Assembly (NCBI GenBank): GCA_903862935.1
Contig: CAIOZY010000043.1
Span: 24,302 to 88,301 of the forward strand
Reading direction: 5' to 3'
DNA from: an uncultured Opitutaceae bacterium
GTDB taxonomy: Bacteria; Verrucomicrobiota; Verrucomicrobiia; Opitutales; Opitutaceae
Length of the DNA stretch: 64,000 nucleotides
The notes beneath the pieces are model-generated. The model was not told the DNA's origin and did no database searches. It saw only the letters and a program-made list of their open reading frames with translations. Made by a program: the position numbers and the translations under genes. Positions 27,966-37,300 of this stretch are shown here, piece by piece. Numbering within the stretch: the stretch's first letter is position 1; each line of letters starts with the position of its first letter.

Positions 27966-29060
27966 GTGCCCGTCCCGAAACGCATCGTCGTCAAGCTCGG
28001 CACGGGCGTCCTGACTTCCGACGGCGGGATCCTCGACGGAGCCCGGATCGGGGGCGTTTGCGCCCAGCTTGCCTCCCTCCGCTCGACCGGCTCCGAGGTC
28101 CTCGTCGTCTCCTCCGGGGCGGTTGGGCTCGGCATGGGGGTCATGGGGCTGTCCCGCCGGCCGCGGGAGCTGGCGCGCAAACAGGCCTGCGCCGCCATCG
28201 GGCAGGGTCTGCTCATGCAGACCTGGCAGTCCGCCTTTGCTCGCCACGGAGTCACCGTGGCCCAGGTTCTGCTCACCCACGACGACCTGCGGATCCGCAG
28301 CCGCTACCTCGGGGTTCAGGAGACCTTGAGCGAACTGATCTCCTACGGATCGGTGCCGATCATCAACGAAAACGACACGGTCAGCGCCGCAGAGATCATG
28401 TTCGGAGACAACGACACGCTTTCGGCCATGGTGGCGAGCCTGGTCGAGGCGGAGTTCCTGATCATCCTCTCCACGGCCTGCGGGCTCGTCGATCTGCGTG
28501 GTTCGGGCCGGATCGTGCCGGTCGTCGAGAAGATCACCCCCGAGATCGAGGCGATGGCGCAGGGCACGACGAGCGAGACGGCCGTCGGCGGCATGGTGAG
28601 CAAGATCTCGGCCGCAAAGATCGCGACGCGCGCTGGATGCGGAGTGTTCATCGCAAGCGGGGCCGAGCCCGAGATCGTCCCGAGGCTGCTCGCCGGGCAC
28701 GGCCCGGGGACTTTTTTTGTCCCGAGCGGCATACCCCTGGATGCGAAGAAGCGCTGGCTCGCCTACTTCCAGCGCCCGGCGGGTACGATCCGGGTCAGCG
28801 CCCCGGCGCTGCGCCCGCTGCTCAAGGAGGGCAGAAGCCTGCTCGCCGTCGGGGTCACCGGGTCGAGCGGCTCCTTTGAGGCCGGCGAGGTCGTGAACAT
28901 CGCCGGTCCCGACGGGGTTGTGTTTGCGCGGGGCCAATCCGCCTTCTCCAGTTCCGAGGTTCCCGCGATCGCAGGAAAGAAGGGCGAGGATGTGCGCGTG
29001 CTTTTCCCGCGCCGCCGGCGAACGGAGGTCGTTCACCGCAACGACTTGGTGCTATTATAG
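27966..29060 (+). CDS. proB: Glutamate 5-kinase
   Basis: ProB phosphorylates glutamate in the first step of proline synthesis. The frame runs from GTG 27966 (MPVPKRIVVKLGTGVL), 2 bp after the frr stop; a CTG at 27960 overlapping that stop is an unlikely alternative. Kinase motifs are VVSSGAVGLGMGVMG, PIINENDTVSAAEIMFGDND and VGGMVSKISAAKIATRAGC. Residues from about 270 to the end form a PUA domain (EGRSLLAVGVTGSSGSFEAG to VVHRNDLVLL). At 364 residues it is full length. proA is not adjacent in this window. Confidence 0.95.
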   Translation: MPVPKRIVVKLGTGVLTSDGGILDGARIGGVCAQLASLRSTGSEVLVVSSGAVGLGMGVMGLSRRPRELARKQACAAIGQGLLMQTWQSAFARHGVTVAQVLLTHDDLRIRSRYLGVQETLSELISYGSVPIINENDTVSAAEIMFGDNDTLSAMVASLVEAEFLIILSTACGLVDLRGSGRIVPVVEKITPEIEAMAQGTTSETAVGGMVSKISAAKIATRAGCGVFIASGAEPEIVPRLLAGHGPGTFFVPSGIPLDAKKRWLAYFQRPAGTIRVSAPALRPLLKEGRSLLAVGVTGSSGSFEAGEVVNIAGPDGVVFARGQSAFSSSEVPAIAGKKGEDVRVLFPRRRRTEVVHRNDLVLL

Positions 29061-29075
29061 AGGGCCGCCGTCCGA

Positions 29076-31079
29076 ATGGAGTTCACCCTCGACAACCCGC
29101 GCTCGCCGGGAGCGATCCCGCCGATCGACTTCAAGGCGCAGCTCAACGAGGAGCAGCTGGCAGCGGTGACCGCCGAGCCAGGGCCCCTCTTGGTCCTCGC
29201 GGGCGCAGGCTCCGGCAAGACGCGCACGCTGACCTACCGGGTGGCCTGGCTTCTGTCCCAAGGGGTGCGTCCCGGGGATATCCTGCTTCTGACCTTCACG
29301 AACAAGGCCGCCAAGGAGATGCTCCACCGGGTGAACGACCTGACCGGGATCGAGCCGGGGCGCTTCTGGGGGGGGACCTTCCACAGCATGGGGCACCGGG
29401 CCCTGCGCACCCACGGCGAAGCAATCGGGCTCACCCGCAACTTCACGATCATGGACGCGGAGGAGTCCGAGAGCCTGCTCAAGGAGGCCGTGCAGGATAC
29501 CGACAAGGCCTTCTTCAAGGACAAGACCCACCCCAGGCCCGGCCCGCTCCACGACCTGATCTCGCTGGCCCGGAACACTCGGGCGACCTTTGCCGAAACG
29601 ATAACCCGTTATTTTCCCCAGTACGACGGGCTGGTCGAGCGCGTTCCCCTCTTCGCCAAGCGCTACGCCGACAGGAAGAAGTCCGCCAATGTCGTCGACT
29701 ATGACGACCTGCTCGAGTTCTGGCTCGACCTGCTGCGCCGCTCCCCGGAGACGGCCGCCTACTTCTCCCACCGCTTCAGCCACATCCTGGTGGACGAGTA
29801 CCAGGACACCAACGGACTCCAGGCCGAGATCGTCGACCTGATCGGCACCCACCACCGTGTGATGGCCGTCGGCGACGACGCACAGTGCATCTACTCCTGG
29901 CGCGGCGCCAATTTCGAGAACATCCTGACCTTTCCCGAGCGCCACCCGGGCACGCGAATCCACCGGATCGAGACAAACTACCGGTCGACCCCCCAGATCC
30001 TCGAGTTGGCCAACGGCGTCCTGCTCGCCCAGCCAAAGGGCCGCCACTTCGACAAGGAGCTCAAGCCCGCCCGGTCCGACGGGGAGAGGCCCTTTCTCGT
30101 CCAGGCGATGGACGGCCGCGAACAGGCCCAATTCATCGTGCAGCGGGTGCGCGGCCTGCAGGACGAGGGCTGCGCCCTCAAGGACATCGCCATCCTTTAC
30201 CGGGCGCACTTCCAGGCGCTGGACATCCAGCTCGAGCTCTCCCGGCTGCAGATCCCCTACCAGATCACGAGCGGCGTGCGCTTTTTCGAGCAGGCCCACA
30301 TCCGGGACCTGGTGGCAATGCTCCGGTTTGTCTACAACCCGAGCGACCTAGCCGCCTGGCAGCGGGTCGCGGTACTGCTGCCGAAGGTGGGGGAGAAAAA
30401 CGCCCATAAGCTTCACGCGGCGGCCGTCGAGCACGCACGCGCGAAGAGCCGGGACCTACTGGACGCCTTGGGCGACCCCGAGGTCGCCTCGCGCGTGCCG
30501 AAGGACGCGGCGGAGGAGTGGCCAAAGCTCACGGCCTCCCTGCAGCAGGTTGCCGAGGCCATGCGGACCCTCCCTCCGGCAAGCGCCGTAGACCTAGCGA
30601 TCGACGGCTGGTACGGCGACTACCTCAAGGGCGCGTACGCCAATTACGTGTCCCGCCTGGACGACCTCAAGTCGCTCGTCGGCTTCGCCGGCCGCTTCGA
30701 GGAGATGCCCGATATGCTCGGCCAGATCATGCTCTTAAGCAGCGAGACGAGCGACCGCTCCGCCGACCCCGACGCGGACTCCCTGCGCCTGACGACCGTT
30801 CACCAAGCCAAGGGACTGGAGTACGGGGTCGTATTCCTGATCGGACTGGCCGACGGGCTGTTCCCGCTGCGGCGCTCCATCGAGTCGGGCGATGTGGAGG
30901 AGGAGCGGCGTCTGTTCTACGTGGCAGTAACCCGCGCCCGCGACGAACTCTACCTGTGCTACCCCCAGGTGAACACCAAGGGGGGGCCCGCCGTCATGAT
31001 GACGCCCAGCCGCTTCCTGCAGGAGATCCCGGCGGGCCTCTACCAGCAGCTCAAGCTCAAGCGCCGCTTCGCCTGGTAG
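29076..31079 (+). CDS. UvrD/PcrA-type superfamily 1 DNA helicase
   Basis: A 667-residue 3'-5' DNA helicase of the UvrD/Rep/PcrA group, used in repair and fork restart. Motifs appear in order: QLNEEQLAAV (Q motif), LAGAGSGKTRTL (Walker A), LLTFTNKAAKEM (Ia), ILVDEYQDTN (II), AVGDDAQCIYSWRGAN (III), IETNYRSTPQIL (IV), LTTVHQAKGLEYGVVFLIGL (V) and RRLFYVAVTRARDELYL (VI). The C-terminal tail after motif VI is short, so a Tudor-like PcrA tail is missing. It begins 15 bp after proB and could be part of the same transcript. Confidence 0.93.
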   Translation: MEFTLDNPRSPGAIPPIDFKAQLNEEQLAAVTAEPGPLLVLAGAGSGKTRTLTYRVAWLLSQGVRPGDILLLTFTNKAAKEMLHRVNDLTGIEPGRFWGGTFHSMGHRALRTHGEAIGLTRNFTIMDAEESESLLKEAVQDTDKAFFKDKTHPRPGPLHDLISLARNTRATFAETITRYFPQYDGLVERVPLFAKRYADRKKSANVVDYDDLLEFWLDLLRRSPETAAYFSHRFSHILVDEYQDTNGLQAEIVDLIGTHHRVMAVGDDAQCIYSWRGANFENILTFPERHPGTRIHRIETNYRSTPQILELANGVLLAQPKGRHFDKELKPARSDGERPFLVQAMDGREQAQFIVQRVRGLQDEGCALKDIAILYRAHFQALDIQLELSRLQIPYQITSGVRFFEQAHIRDLVAMLRFVYNPSDLAAWQRVAVLLPKVGEKNAHKLHAAAVEHARAKSRDLLDALGDPEVASRVPKDAAEEWPKLTASLQQVAEAMRTLPPASAVDLAIDGWYGDYLKGAYANYVSRLDDLKSLVGFAGRFEEMPDMLGQIMLLSSETSDRSADPDADSLRLTTVHQAKGLEYGVVFLIGLADGLFPLRRSIESGDVEEERRLFYVAVTRARDELYLCYPQVNTKGGPAVMMTPSRFLQEIPAGLYQQLKLKRRFAW

Positions 31080-31169
31080 CGGGGGCTCTCTCGCCCGGGC
31101 GCCGGCGGGTGGAAGCAACTTTCCCCTTCCCAACCGGGCCAACTTGGCCGAGATTCTGGGCTCCAGACC

Positions 31170-32117
31170 ATGTCCCAGCCCACCATCGAAAACATCGTTA
31201 TCGTCGGCACCGGCTGCGCCGGGCTCACCGCGGCCGTTTACACGGGCCGGGCAAACCTCAACCCCCTCGTCCTCGATGGCGTGCAGCCCGGGGGGCAGCT
31301 CACGACGACGAGCGAGGTGGAGAATTTCCCCGGATTCCCCGAGGGAATCGACGGGTACCAGCTGATGGACAACCTGCGCAAGCAGGCCGAGAAGTTCGGG
31401 ACCCGCTTCGAGCAGGCCGTCGTGACCGAGGTCGACTTCACATCGAGCCCCCGCAGGCTCGTGTGCGCGGAGCGGACGATCCTCGCGAAGACCGTGATCA
31501 TCGCCACCGGCGCCTCCCCGCGCATGACCGGGATCGCTGGTGAGAAGGAGCTCTACGGCGGCCGCGGGGTGACGACCTGCGCAACCTGCGACGGGGCCTT
31601 CTACCGCCAGATGGAGGTCGCCGTCATTGGCGGCGGCGACAGCGCCGCCGAGGAGGCCCTTTTCCTGACCCGCTTTGCAAGCAAGGTCTACTTGGTCCAC
31701 AGGCGGGACGCCCTGCGGGCCTCGAAGATCATGGCCGAACGCGCCACCTCCCACCCGAAGATCAAGCCGGTCTGGAACAGCGTTCCGGTGGAGGTCACGG
31801 GGGTCAAGGAGGGCGCCGTAAGCGGGCTGAAGGTGCGCGACATTAAGACCGGCGCCGAGACTATCCTTCCCGTCAAGGGGGTGTTCGTCGCGATCGGGCA
31901 CCAGCCCAACACCGGCCCCTTCGCAAAAGCCCTGGACGTGGATGAGAACGGGTATTTCCGCCCGGCAGCGGGCTCTCAGGTAAAGACCCGGATTCCTGGA
32001 GTCTTCGTGGCAGGCGACTGTGCGGACCATGTCTACCGCCAGGCTGTGACGGCGGCCGGCATGGGATGCCAGGCAGCGATCGAGGCCGAGCGCTGGCTCG
32101 CCGAGCACGGCGGTTAG
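31170..32117 (+). CDS. trxB: Thioredoxin reductase (NADPH)
   Basis: A 315-residue flavoprotein that reduces thioredoxin. FAD-binding [18 protein letters not shown], the redox-active [10 protein letters not shown] (CATC disulfide), NADPH-binding [15 protein letters not shown] with the phosphate-binding HRRD, and the C-terminal FAD segment [18 protein letters not shown] are all present. The usual G-[AS]-G-P of the FAD motif reads GTGCAG here, with Cys where Pro is common; this variation is seen in the sequence and its effect is not known. Length is standard. Confidence 0.94.
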   Translation: MSQPTIENIVIVGTGCAGLTAAVYTGRANLNPLVLDGVQPGGQLTTTSEVENFPGFPEGIDGYQLMDNLRKQAEKFGTRFEQAVVTEVDFTSSPRRLVCAERTILAKTVIIATGASPRMTGIAGEKELYGGRGVTTCATCDGAFYRQMEVAVIGGGDSAAEEALFLTRFASKVYLVHRRDALRASKIMAERATSHPKIKPVWNSVPVEVTGVKEGAVSGLKVRDIKTGAETILPVKGVFVAIGHQPNTGPFAKALDVDENGYFRPAAGSQVKTRIPGVFVAGDCADHVYRQAVTAAGMGCQAAIEAERWLAEHGG

Positions 32118-32124
32118 CACGGGT

Positions 32125-32655
32125 ATGCAAGACGGCCGCTACGCGCAGCGCATCGCCGAACTCGCGGCGCAACTCGGTGTGCCGGCCGACTACGCCCAGA
32201 GCCGGAGTCTTCCCTTGCAGCCGGAGGCGGCGGAACTGGTGCCGGTCGGGGTTTCCCCCGAGGGCCGCAAGATTGAGCTCTCCCCGAAGGGCGCCCGGGC
32301 CTGGGAGCAGATGCGCGCAGCAGCAGCCCGGGACGGCATTGAACTGCAGCCCCTCTCGGGATTCCGGAGTGTGGGGCGCCAGGCGGAAATTATCCGGGGC
32401 AAGCTCGCGGGCGGCCGCACGATTGCGGAGATTCTTACGGTCCTGGCCGCGCCCGGCTACAGCGAGCACCACACCGGGCTGGCACTTGACATCGGTTCAC
32501 CAGGGGCACCCCCGCTTGAGGAGGGTTTTGGGGATTCGCCGGCCTTCCGGTGGCTGGAACTCAGGGCAGGAAGCTTTGGATTTCGGTTATCGTTTCCCCG
32601 GGAAAATCCCCACCAGATAGCCTACGAGCCCTGGCATTGGTATAATTTTATCTAA
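32125..32655 (+). CDS. VanY-type D-alanyl-D-alanine carboxypeptidase (M15)
   Basis: A 176-residue zinc carboxypeptidase domain of the VanY/DacB (M15B) group, which trims D-Ala from peptidoglycan stems. Family motifs are LQPLSGFRSVGRQAEI, APGYSEHHTGLALDI (zinc-binding His and Asp in SEHHTGLALD) and the third ligand in YEPWHWYNF. No signal peptide or membrane helix is visible from the ATG at 32125, so export is unexplained unless translation starts elsewhere or the protein works on recycled fragments. It follows trxB by 7 bp. Confidence 0.85.
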   Translation: MQDGRYAQRIAELAAQLGVPADYAQSRSLPLQPEAAELVPVGVSPEGRKIELSPKGARAWEQMRAAAARDGIELQPLSGFRSVGRQAEIIRGKLAGGRTIAEILTVLAAPGYSEHHTGLALDIGSPGAPPLEEGFGDSPAFRWLELRAGSFGFRLSFPRENPHQIAYEPWHWYNFI

Positions 32656-32660
32656 GTAAC

Positions 32661-32689
32661 TTGCTGTAAGGAAGAGTCTTAATTAATTA
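32661..32689 (+). promoter_or_regulatory. Probable promoter of the fur-like/suf operon
   Basis: TTGCTG at 32661-32666 and TAATTA at 32684-32689 are 17 bp apart in a strikingly AT-rich patch that follows the vanY-type gene. Transcription would begin about 32696, inside the PerR-like box at 32692-32706, so protein bound there would block it. Prediction from sequence only. Confidence 0.45.
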
Positions 32690-32691
32690 TC

Positions 32692-32706
32692 TTGGAATGA
32701 TTCTAA
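32692..32706. promoter_or_regulatory. PerR/Fur-type box upstream of the Fur-family gene
   Basis: TTGGAATGATTCTAA is a 7-1-7 inverted repeat that matches the Bacillus PerR box TTAGAATNATTCTAA at 14 of 15 positions (only the third base differs). It lies 49 bp before the start of a Fur-family gene heading the suf operon. This suggests autoregulation and control of sufCBD by iron or peroxide status. Confidence 0.65.
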
Positions 32707-32754
32707 TCCTCACTTGCAACTAAGACCCATTCCAATTTATTGCGTGAACCTTTA

Positions 32755-33189
32755 ATGCGAAACGTCCTCGAAACCCCCGAAGGCCTAGCGGAACGGCTGG
32801 CCCACAGCGGACTCCGACCAACGGAGCAGCGCAAGGTGGTGTACGGGGTCTTGCTGAAAAACCGCAATCACCCGACAGCTGACGAGGTCTTCGCCCACAT
32901 CCGCTCCGAGATGCCCAGTGCGGCCGTCTCCATGGCCACCGTGTACAACTGCCTAGAGACCCTGGTCCAGTGCAATCTGGTCCGCCAGGTCAACTTCGAG
33001 CGGGGACCGACTCGCTACTGCCCGAACCTGCGCCCCCACGCCCATTTCCACGACGAGGCCACGGACACGATCCACGATATCGAGCTGCCAGCCGGCCTGC
33101 TCGAGCAGCTCCACTCAATCCTGCCCCCCGGCCACCAGGCCAACTCCGTGGAGATCATCTTCCGGGGAAAGTCCGGCCCCTCCTCCTAA
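32755..33189 (+). CDS. Fur/PerR-family transcriptional regulator lacking the CxxC zinc site
   Basis: A 144-residue dimeric DNA-binding metalloregulator. The winged helix is GLRPTEQRKVVYGVLL with HPTADEVFAHIR and AAVSMATVYNCLETLV (Fur recognition helix). The dimerisation domain has PHAHFHDEATDTIHDIEL: the HxHFH metal ligands remain, but the CxxC that follows in classical Fur/PerR is replaced by non-cysteine residues, and no C-terminal CxxC is present. The structural zinc site is therefore absent. ATG 32755 is used; TTG 32740 is in frame. It leads sufC by 9 bp, so it is probably the operon's own regulator. Confidence 0.88.
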   Translation: MRNVLETPEGLAERLAHSGLRPTEQRKVVYGVLLKNRNHPTADEVFAHIRSEMPSAAVSMATVYNCLETLVQCNLVRQVNFERGPTRYCPNLRPHAHFHDEATDTIHDIELPAGLLEQLHSILPPGHQANSVEIIFRGKSGPSS

Positions 33190-33198
33190 TTTTATCCC

Positions 33199-33954
33199 AT
33201 GTCATCGCTCGAAATCACCAACCTGCACGTCTCCATCGGCGAAAAGGAAATCGTCAAGGGCCTCTCCCTGACCGTGAACAGTGGCGAGGTCCACGCGCTG
33301 ATGGGGCCGAACGGCACCGGCAAGTCGACCCTCTCCAAGGCGATCATCGGGCACCCCGACTACACGATCACCGGCGGCGACGTCCGGCTGGACGGCAAGT
33401 CGGTTCTGCAGATGGAGCCCGACGAGCGGGCCCGAGCGGGGCTCTTCCTCGCCTTCCAATACCCGAGCGAGATCCCGGGGGTAACGATTGCCAACTTCAT
33501 CCGGGCGGCCCTCCAGGCCCGCCACGCCGAAGGTGAGGAGCTGGACGCCTCGGCCTACTACAAGCGGCTCTACCAGAAGATGGACATGCTCAAGATCGAC
33601 CGGAAGTTCACCTCCCGGGCGGTCAACGCCGGGTTCTCCGGCGGGGAGAAGAAGCGCTGCGAGATCCTCCAGATGGCCATGATCGAGCCGAAGTTCGCCC
33701 TGATGGACGAGACCGACTCCGGCCTGGACATCGACGCCCTGAAGATCGTCTCGGAAGGGGTCAACCAGCTCCGCGGGCCCGGCCTCGGAGTGCTGATGAT
33801 CACGCACTACCAGCGGCTGCTCAACTACATCGTCCCGGACCACGTGCACGTAATGTGGGACGGGCGCATCGTCCGCAGCGGCGACAAGTCCCTGGCCGTC
33901 GAGCTTGAGGCCAAGGGCTACACCTGGGTCAAGAAAGAGCTCGCCCACGCCTGA
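33199..33954 (+). CDS. sufC: Fe-S cluster assembly ATPase SufC
   Basis: The ABC-type ATPase of the SufBCD scaffold that builds Fe-S clusters in the cytoplasm. Walker A is [14 protein letters not shown], the Q-loop region [13 protein letters not shown], the signature [16 protein letters not shown] and Walker [16 protein letters not shown], all in the SufC-specific form. The 251-residue length is normal and there is no membrane partner, as expected for SufC. It sits 9 bp after the Fur-like gene and 14 bp before sufB. Confidence 0.97.
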   Translation: MSSLEITNLHVSIGEKEIVKGLSLTVNSGEVHALMGPNGTGKSTLSKAIIGHPDYTITGGDVRLDGKSVLQMEPDERARAGLFLAFQYPSEIPGVTIANFIRAALQARHAEGEELDASAYYKRLYQKMDMLKIDRKFTSRAVNAGFSGGEKKRCEILQMAMIEPKFALMDETDSGLDIDALKIVSEGVNQLRGPGLGVLMITHYQRLLNYIVPDHVHVMWDGRIVRSGDKSLAVELEAKGYTWVKKELAHA

Positions 33955-33968
33955 ACGGCACCCCCGCC

Positions 33969-35405
33969 ATGTCCCAAATCGACACCACTGCCTCAGCCGC
34001 CGCGGAGAACCCCTTCGCCGGCATAGACCAGTCCTCAGGCAACTTCAGCTACGACGTCAAGTACGACTTCGACGCCGGAAGCGGTCTGAACGAACGGACG
34101 GTCGACTACATCAGCACGGTAAAGAAGGATGCCCCCTGGATCCGCGAGTTCCGCCAAAACGCCCTCAAGGCGTTCCTGGCGAAGCCGATGCCCACCCACT
34201 GGGCGACCAAGGACCTGGAGAACATCAATTTCGACAAGATCCGCTACTACCTGTCCAGCGGCCAGAAGCCCAAGCGGACCTGGGACGAGGTGCCCGACGA
34301 CATCAAGCATACCTTCGAGCGCCTTGGGATCCCCGAACAGGAGCGCAAGTTCCTGGCCGGCGTCGAGGCCCAGTTCGACAGCGAGGCGGCCTACTCCAAC
34401 ATCAAGGATGTGGTCTCCAAGCAGGGGGTCATCTTCATGAACTCCGGCGAGGCCCTCAAGGAACACCCGGACCTGTTCCGGAAGTGGTTCGGCAAGGTGA
34501 TCCCCACGGGCGACAACAAGTTCTCGGCCCTCAACAGCGCCGTATTCTCCGGCGGCTCCTTCATCTACGTGCCGCCTGGGGTCAAGGTGTCCCACCCGCT
34601 CCAAGCCTACTTCCGCATCAACGCCGAGAACTTCGGCCAGTTCGAGCGGACCCTGATCATCGCCGACGAGGGCGCTGAGGTGACGTACATGGAGGGCTGC
34701 ACCGCGCCGAAGTTCTCCACCTCGACCCTGCATAGCGCAGTCGTCGAGCTGGTCGCTCTGAAGGGAGCGAAAATCCAGTACATCACCGTCCAAAACTGGG
34801 CCAACAACGTCTTCAATCTCGTCACCAAGCGCGGTCTCGCCCACGAGGAGGCCGAGATCAAGTGGATCGACTGCAACATCGGCAGCCGCCTGACGATGAA
34901 GTACCCCGGGGTCGTCCTGAAGGGGCGCAAGTCCCGCGGGGAGGTGATCTCGATCGCCCTGGCAAACGACGGCCAGCACCAGGACACGGGAGCAAAGATG
35001 GTCCACGGGGCCGACGAGACCACCTCCAACATCGTCGCCAAGTCGATCTCCGTCGGCCAAGGCCGCAGCACCTACCGCGGCCTGGTCCACATCCCCCGCC
35101 ACCTTAAGGGCTGCAAGAGCAACACCGAGTGCGATGCCCTGCTCATCAACACGAACAGCCGGACCGACACCTACCCGTCGATCACGGTCCGCGGCTCCGA
35201 GAACAGCGTGCAGCATGAGGCGAGCGTGTCCAAGGTGAGCGAGGAGCAGATCCTGTACATGCGGCAGCGCGGCCTCACCGAGGGCCAGGCAATGAGCCTG
35301 TCCGTGAACGGTTTTGTAAACGACCTGGCGAGCCAGTTTCCGATGGAGTATTCCGTGGAACTGAAGCGCCTGATCGACCTGGAGATGGAAGGTTCCGTCG
35401 GCTGA
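33969..35405 (+). CDS. sufB: Fe-S cluster assembly protein SufB
   Basis: A 478-residue scaffold subunit that pairs with SufD on SufC. The core beta-helix shows [60 protein letters not shown] (with the conserved Cys of the C-terminal region) and [20 protein letters not shown]. The C-terminus [11 protein letters not shown] is the standard SufB ending. Order sufC-B-D follows the usual bacterial arrangement without SufA, SufS or SufE/U in the window, so sulfur donation must come from elsewhere. Confidence 0.97.
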   Translation: MSQIDTTASAAAENPFAGIDQSSGNFSYDVKYDFDAGSGLNERTVDYISTVKKDAPWIREFRQNALKAFLAKPMPTHWATKDLENINFDKIRYYLSSGQKPKRTWDEVPDDIKHTFERLGIPEQERKFLAGVEAQFDSEAAYSNIKDVVSKQGVIFMNSGEALKEHPDLFRKWFGKVIPTGDNKFSALNSAVFSGGSFIYVPPGVKVSHPLQAYFRINAENFGQFERTLIIADEGAEVTYMEGCTAPKFSTSTLHSAVVELVALKGAKIQYITVQNWANNVFNLVTKRGLAHEEAEIKWIDCNIGSRLTMKYPGVVLKGRKSRGEVISIALANDGQHQDTGAKMVHGADETTSNIVAKSISVGQGRSTYRGLVHIPRHLKGCKSNTECDALLINTNSRTDTYPSITVRGSENSVQHEASVSKVSEEQILYMRQRGLTEGQAMSLSVNGFVNDLASQFPMEYSVELKRLIDLEMEGSVG

Positions 35406-35410
35406 CACGC

Positions 35411-36724
35411 ATGGCCTCCCCCACCCTAACCTCACCCGCCCTGGGAAGCTTCACGGCGGAGACCTTCGAAAGGGCTCTCGGCGCGCAGGCCGGGGCCCCG
35501 GCCTGGTGGCTTGAGCGCAAGCGGGCCGCCTATGAGCGGTTCGCAGCCCTGCCCATGCCGCAGCGGACCGACGAGTCCTGGCGCTTCAGCAGTATCGCCG
35601 GCGTCAACCTCGATTCGCTCGAGCCCCTGGCCCCGGCGGCGCCTACGGCGCGGCCCCATGTGCCCGACTTCGCGCCGCTCACCTCCCTGTCCTTCGTCAA
35701 CAACCGCCTCCACGGCCGCACGGCGCTACCGCCCGAGCTGGCGGCGAAGGGGGTTGTCGTGACCACCTTCTCCGAGGCCCTGACCCGCCACGGCGACCTG
35801 CTGAAGGCGCATTTCATGGCCCAGCCCCAGCGCCTGGGCTCGGAGAAGTTTGCGGCCCTCCACGCGGCCTTTGTCGGCGACGGCGCCTTCATCTACATTC
35901 CCCGCGGCGTGGAACTCGACGGCCCGATCCTGGTCGTCCACGCAGCCTCCGGGGCCGGAGCAAGCGTCTTCCCCCACACCCTCGTCGTGGCCGAGGAAAA
36001 CTCCAAGGTCACCGTCATCGACTTCTTCACCTCGCCCGCGAACGAGCCGCTCTTCGCCTGCGGGGCAAACGACCTCTACGCCGGACACGGCTCGAAGCTG
36101 ACCTACGCGGCCGTTCAGAACTGGTCCCGCAAGGCGCTGTCCTTCCAACTCAACTCCACGGTCGTCCGCCGCGACGCCCGGGTGCAGTCGCTGAACATCC
36201 ACCTCGGCGGCCGCCAGGCCCGGCACGAGTCCCTGAGCCAGCTGCAGGCCCCGGGAGCCTTCTCGGAGATGCTGGCCCTCACGGTCGCCTCGGACTCCCA
36301 AGAGTTCGACCAGAGGACTCTCCAGGTGCACCAGGCTCCGAACACGAAGTCCGACCTGCTCTACAAGAATGCGCTCCTTGAGACGGCGAAGACCATCTTT
36401 TCGGGCCTTATCATCGTCGACCCGGACGCCCAGAAAACGGACGCCTACCAGAGCAACCGCAACCTGGTCTTAAGCGACGGCGCCGAGGCAAACTCCCTGC
36501 CCGGTCTCGAAATCCAGGCGAACGACGTGCGGTGCACCCACGGGGCCACGACCAGCCGGGTGGACCCCGAGCAGATGTTCTACCTGCAGGCCCGTGGGAT
36601 CACCCCAGTCTACGCCCGCGAGTTGCTCGTTTTCGGGTTTTTCGAGGAGGTCCTGAACCGCCTCGAAAGCGAGGAACTGCACGCGGCCCTGCGAACCCTT
36701 CTCAAGTCAAAGCTCAAGCTATGA
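35411..36724 (+). CDS. sufD: Fe-S cluster assembly protein SufD
   Basis: A 437-residue homologue of SufB that completes the SufBCD complex. Diagnostic segments are PQRTDESWRFSSIAGVNLDS (N-terminal SufD motif), GAFIYIPRGVELDGPILVVH, TKSDLLYKNALLETAKTIFS, and CTHGATTSRVDPEQMFYLQA with the conserved Cys-x-His. It starts 5 bp after sufB, and its TGA overlaps the ATG of sufT (ATGA), so translation of these genes is coupled. Confidence 0.96.
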   Translation: MASPTLTSPALGSFTAETFERALGAQAGAPAWWLERKRAAYERFAALPMPQRTDESWRFSSIAGVNLDSLEPLAPAAPTARPHVPDFAPLTSLSFVNNRLHGRTALPPELAAKGVVVTTFSEALTRHGDLLKAHFMAQPQRLGSEKFAALHAAFVGDGAFIYIPRGVELDGPILVVHAASGAGASVFPHTLVVAEENSKVTVIDFFTSPANEPLFACGANDLYAGHGSKLTYAAVQNWSRKALSFQLNSTVVRRDARVQSLNIHLGGRQARHESLSQLQAPGAFSEMLALTVASDSQEFDQRTLQVHQAPNTKSDLLYKNALLETAKTIFSGLIIVDPDAQKTDAYQSNRNLVLSDGAEANSLPGLEIQANDVRCTHGATTSRVDPEQMFYLQARGITPVYARELLVFGFFEEVLNRLESEELHAALRTLLKSKLKL

Positions 36725-37269
36725 ATCGAGAGCGCACCCTGGCCCGCGACGTAACCGCAACCCAGATCCCCTCCGGGGACAAGCAGCTGCTGGCGTCCGG
36801 CACCCTCATCACCCTGCACCAGACCCTGGGAGGAAGCTTTACGGTGCAGACCGACTTCGGCCTGTTCCGGATCGACAGCCGGGACGGGGACGCCCTCGGC
36901 GAAAAGTCCGAGGTCCCGGTCTCCGCCCAGGCGGCAGCCCTCGCGGACGGCTCGCCCGACCCCGAGGCGATCTGGAGCCAGCTTCGCACGGTTTTTGACC
37001 CGGAGATTCCCGTCAACATCGTGGACCTAGGTCTTGTCTACTCGATGGACATTGCTCCCCTGCCCGAGCCTAAGGCCTTCAAGGTCGATGTGGCGATGAC
37101 CCTCACGGCGCCCGGCTGCGGCATGGGTCCGGCGATCGCCGAGGACGCTCGGGGAAAGGTCCTGCTGGTTCCCGGAGTGGCCACAGCTGAGGTCCGCATC
37201 ACCTGGGATCCGCCCTGGAACCAATCGATGATCAGCGAAGAGGGCAAGATGAAGCTCGGGTTGATTTAG
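36721..37269 (+). CDS. sufT: SufT, MIP18/DUF59-family Fe-S maturation factor
   Basis: A 182-residue protein that assists maturation of Fe-S proteins. An N-terminal extension of about 80 residues is followed by the DUF59 domain: LRTVFDPEIPVNIVDLGLVY, VDVAMTLTAPGCGMGPAIAE (with the reactive Cys in PGCGMG) and VRITWDPPWNQSMISEEGKM. This two-part layout matches the SufT group within suf operons rather than the shorter PaaD. The start overlaps the sufD stop. It is the last suf gene; xdhC follows after 31 bp. Confidence 0.93.
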   Translation: MNRERTLARDVTATQIPSGDKQLLASGTLITLHQTLGGSFTVQTDFGLFRIDSRDGDALGEKSEVPVSAQAAALADGSPDPEAIWSQLRTVFDPEIPVNIVDLGLVYSMDIAPLPEPKAFKVDVAMTLTAPGCGMGPAIAEDARGKVLLVPGVATAEVRITWDPPWNQSMISEEGKMKLGLI

Positions 37270-37300
37270 CGCCCCGGCAGTGGATAATGGCGCCGCACCC

